64,000 nucleotides of DNA from Flavobacteriaceae bacterium (lineage in GTDB: Bacteria; Bacteroidota; Bacteroidia; Flavobacteriales; Flavobacteriaceae), in NCBI GenBank assembly GCA_024742935.1, contig JANSXN010000001.1, forward strand, positions 37,613-101,612, written 5' to 3'. Positions within the stretch are counted from its first letter, which is position 1. Each line of letters begins with the position of its first letter. Shown here piece after piece: positions 62,318 through 64,000 of the stretch. The notes under the pieces were generated by a model. The model searched no databases. It had not been told where the DNA came from and saw nothing but the letters and a program-made list of their open reading frames with translations. Made by a program: the position numbers and the translations under genes.

Positions 62318-64000
62318 TTAATCCTGCCCGGCCAGCTGCTTAAATTTTCCTTTGCTTTTTCTAATGCGCACAGCAACCACTTTGTATTCAGGGCACTTGG
62401 CTTCAGAGTCGTGTACATCACCGGTAATCATATTAATCATTATTTCAGGAAAATGGAAGGTCGTGCTCAATACTCCTTGTTTAACCTCGTCAGTGATTCG
62501 GGCTTTGACATCCACTTTTCCTCGGGGTGACTCCACACAAACATAATCTCCTTCAGAAATAAAATGTGCTGAGGCGTCTGCCGGGTGTATCATCAAATAA
62601 TCATCTCCCAGTAGTTCTTCATTGGATGTTCTGCGTGTCATTGCGCCACAATTGTAATGCTCCAGCTCTCGGTTTGTGGTAAGTATGTATGGATAGTCTT
62701 TTGCGTTTTCAACCAATTCCTGGGTTTCGCGCCAGGGTTTAAAAATAAATTGACCTTTACCTATTTTAAAGGTTTCCTTGTGAAGAATTTGAGTGTCTGT
62801 TCCATCTTTTGCAACCGGCCATTGTTTTCCGTTTTTGCCTAAATTTTCCCATGTGATCCCTGCAAAGAAAGGAACAATTTGCGAAATTTCTTCCAACATT
62901 GTTTTGGGGTCATAATCAGGTTGTGGATAGCCCATTCGGTTCATTATATCTACAATAATTTGCCCGTCTGCTTTTGCCATTCCTGCAGGTTTTACAACTT
63001 GTCTTACCGCTTGAACACGTCGTTCACCATTGGTAAACGTGCCACTCTTTTCTAAAAAGGATGCTCCGGGAAGAACTACATCAGCATATTTTGCTGTTTC
63101 GGTCATAAACAATTCCTGAACAATCACTAAATCTGTATTTTCCAGGGCATTAATCACTTTTTGTGTGTTGGGGTCTGTTTGAACAATATCCTCACCAATC
63201 ACCCAAAGGGCTTTGAGTTTTCCCTTGAGTGCCGCATCAAACATTTCAGGAATTTTATAGCCAATGTGGCTGGGGACATCAACACCATAAAATGTGTTGT
63301 AAAGTTTATTAACTTCAGGTTTTGTAATGTCTAAATATCCGGCACCTTGATGCGGCTGAACACCCATATCTGCACTGCCTTGCACGTTGTTTTGACCGCG
63401 CAACGGATTTACGCCCACGCCTCTTCTACCAATATTTCCGGTTAGTAAGGCTAAATCAGCAATCTGCATCACAGTGAATGTGCCCTGAGAGTGTTCGGTA
63501 ACTCCTAAACCGTGAAATGACATCGCGTTAGGTGCTTTCGCGTAAGCAATTGCAGCTTCTTTTACAAGATTTCTATCAACTCCACTTACCTGTTCAATAT
63601 GGTCTAAATCTATTGCCTTTATTTCCTCAATGAAGTCATCATAACCCTCTGTGCGCGTTTCAATAAATGAGGTATCGACGAGACCTTCTTCAATGATATA
63701 ATACATCATCATATTAAGCACGGCAACATTGGTACCGGGTCTTAGCGGGATGTGATAGGTGGCATATTTTGCCAATTCTGTGCGTCGGGGGTCAATGACG
63801 ATGGACACATTTCCGGTTTTCATAGCAAACTGTTTCATTTTTGCTCCCGTCACCGGATGTGCATCAGTGGGATTTGCGCCAATCACAAGTATGCAATTGG
63901 TATCTTTGATATCATCTATAGAGTTTGTGGCTGCACCGGTCCCAAAAGTTCTTTGCATTCCCAGTGCTGTAGGTGAATGACATACCCGCGCACATCCATC
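62318..64000 (-). CDS. fdhF: formate dehydrogenase alpha subunit, C-terminal part (5' end outside window)
   Basis: The frame runs off the right edge; 560 residues are visible. The Mo-ligand motif RVCHSPT (Cys codon 63980-63982) and following ALGMQRTFGTGAATNSI are those of NAD-linked formate dehydrogenases, with Cys rather than Sec. Later parts are GANPTDAHPVTGAKMKQF, ADLALLTGNIGRRGVGVNPLRGQNNVQGSADMG, and a molydopterin-dinucleotide domain (YPYILTTNRELEHYNCGAMTRRTSNEELLG). It oxidises formate to CO2; partner FeS/flavin genes would lie upstream, outside the window. Confidence 0.92.
   Translation of the reverse strand, partial: DGCARVCHSPTALGMQRTFGTGAATNSIDDIKDTNCILVIGANPTDAHPVTGAKMKQFAMKTGNVSIVIDPRRTELAKYATYHIPLRPGTNVAVLNMMMYYIIEEGLVDTSFIETRTEGYDDFIEEIKAIDLDHIEQVSGVDRNLVKEAAIAYAKAPNAMSFHGLGVTEHSQGTFTVMQIADLALLTGNIGRRGVGVNPLRGQNNVQGSADMGVQPHQGAGYLDITKPEVNKLYNTFYGVDVPSHIGYKIPEMFDAALKGKLKALWVIGEDIVQTDPNTQKVINALENTDLVIVQELFMTETAKYADVVLPGASFLEKSGTFTNGERRVQAVRQVVKPAGMAKADGQIIVDIMNRMGYPQPDYDPKTMLEEISQIVPFFAGITWENLGKNGKQWPVAKDGTDTQILHKETFKIGKGQFIFKPWRETQELVENAKDYPYILTTNRELEHYNCGAMTRRTSNEELLGDDYLMIHPADASAHFISEGDYVCVESPRGKVDVKARITDEVKQGVLSTTFHFPEIMINMITGDVHDSEAKCPEYKVVAVRIRKSKGKFKQLAGQD

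Overview
The window reads as a chromosomal segment of a marine-type member of the Flavobacteriaceae (Bacteroidota). Support: low GC with AT-rich spacers; promoters of the Bacteroidota form TTTG-N18/19-TAnnTTTG (best at 16979-17008 and 61475-61505); few Shine-Dalgarno sites; and family content typical of the group (GYDIA-type GHMP kinase, class II HMG-CoA reductase, DUF349 protein, long N-extended GAPDH, PpiD-like foldase, OstA-like protein, DUF3810). There is no phage, transposase, integrase or CRISPR array. Both ends cut genes: a ComEC fragment on the left and a formate dehydrogenase alpha subunit on the right.

Layout. 2-1051 is the 3' part of comEC, then a small exported protein of unknown role. 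2045-7859 (minus) is a peptide-use block: dipeptidyl peptidase, YfcC-type carrier, POT peptide transporter, thioredoxin-like protein. 8041-10386 (plus) holds two isoprenoid genes. 10438-16889 (minus) is an envelope block: PpiD, small membrane protein, LptC-like lipoprotein, TPR protein, outer-membrane barrel, CoaX. A tRNA-Phe lies at 17070 and two accessory exported proteins follow. 18706-31666 is an arsenosugar-type biosynthesis locus. 31762-38097 has a DUF3810 metallopeptidase-like protein, two amidohydrolase-family proteins and a lipoprotein. 38194-61365 is mostly housekeeping on the plus strand: rRNA/tRNA methyltransferase, M48 protease, RelA/SpoT, Fur, PurA, OstA-like, class III aminotransferase, two DUF368 carriers, AroE, DUF349, DapF (minus), HtrA, GAPDH, TrmD and L19. 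The 950 bases after rplS have no gene but carry a consensus promoter, two related structured units and a terminator.

The most cohesive system is the arsenosugar locus. ArsM (arsenic methylation) and ArsS (radical SAM transfer of 5'-deoxyadenosyl to methylated arsenic) are joined by a purine nucleoside phosphorylase, two DUF2064/TIGR04282-type proteins, a TIGR04283-type glycosyltransferase, an AhpD-like protein, an exported rhodanese, a Pit-type phosphate (possibly arsenate) carrier, two DUF547 proteins, a lipoprotein glycosidase, and a flavoprotein plus membrane polyferredoxin pair. The phosphorylase has Asp where human PNP has Asn243. That suits an adenine nucleoside such as the ArsS product, so it may supply the de-adenylation step. 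This is inference.

The second candidate for something undescribed is the transcribed-looking tandem element after rplS (61475-62108): two units share an identical 20-nt head and a 3' module whose two hairpin stems are conserved while the loop between them varies.
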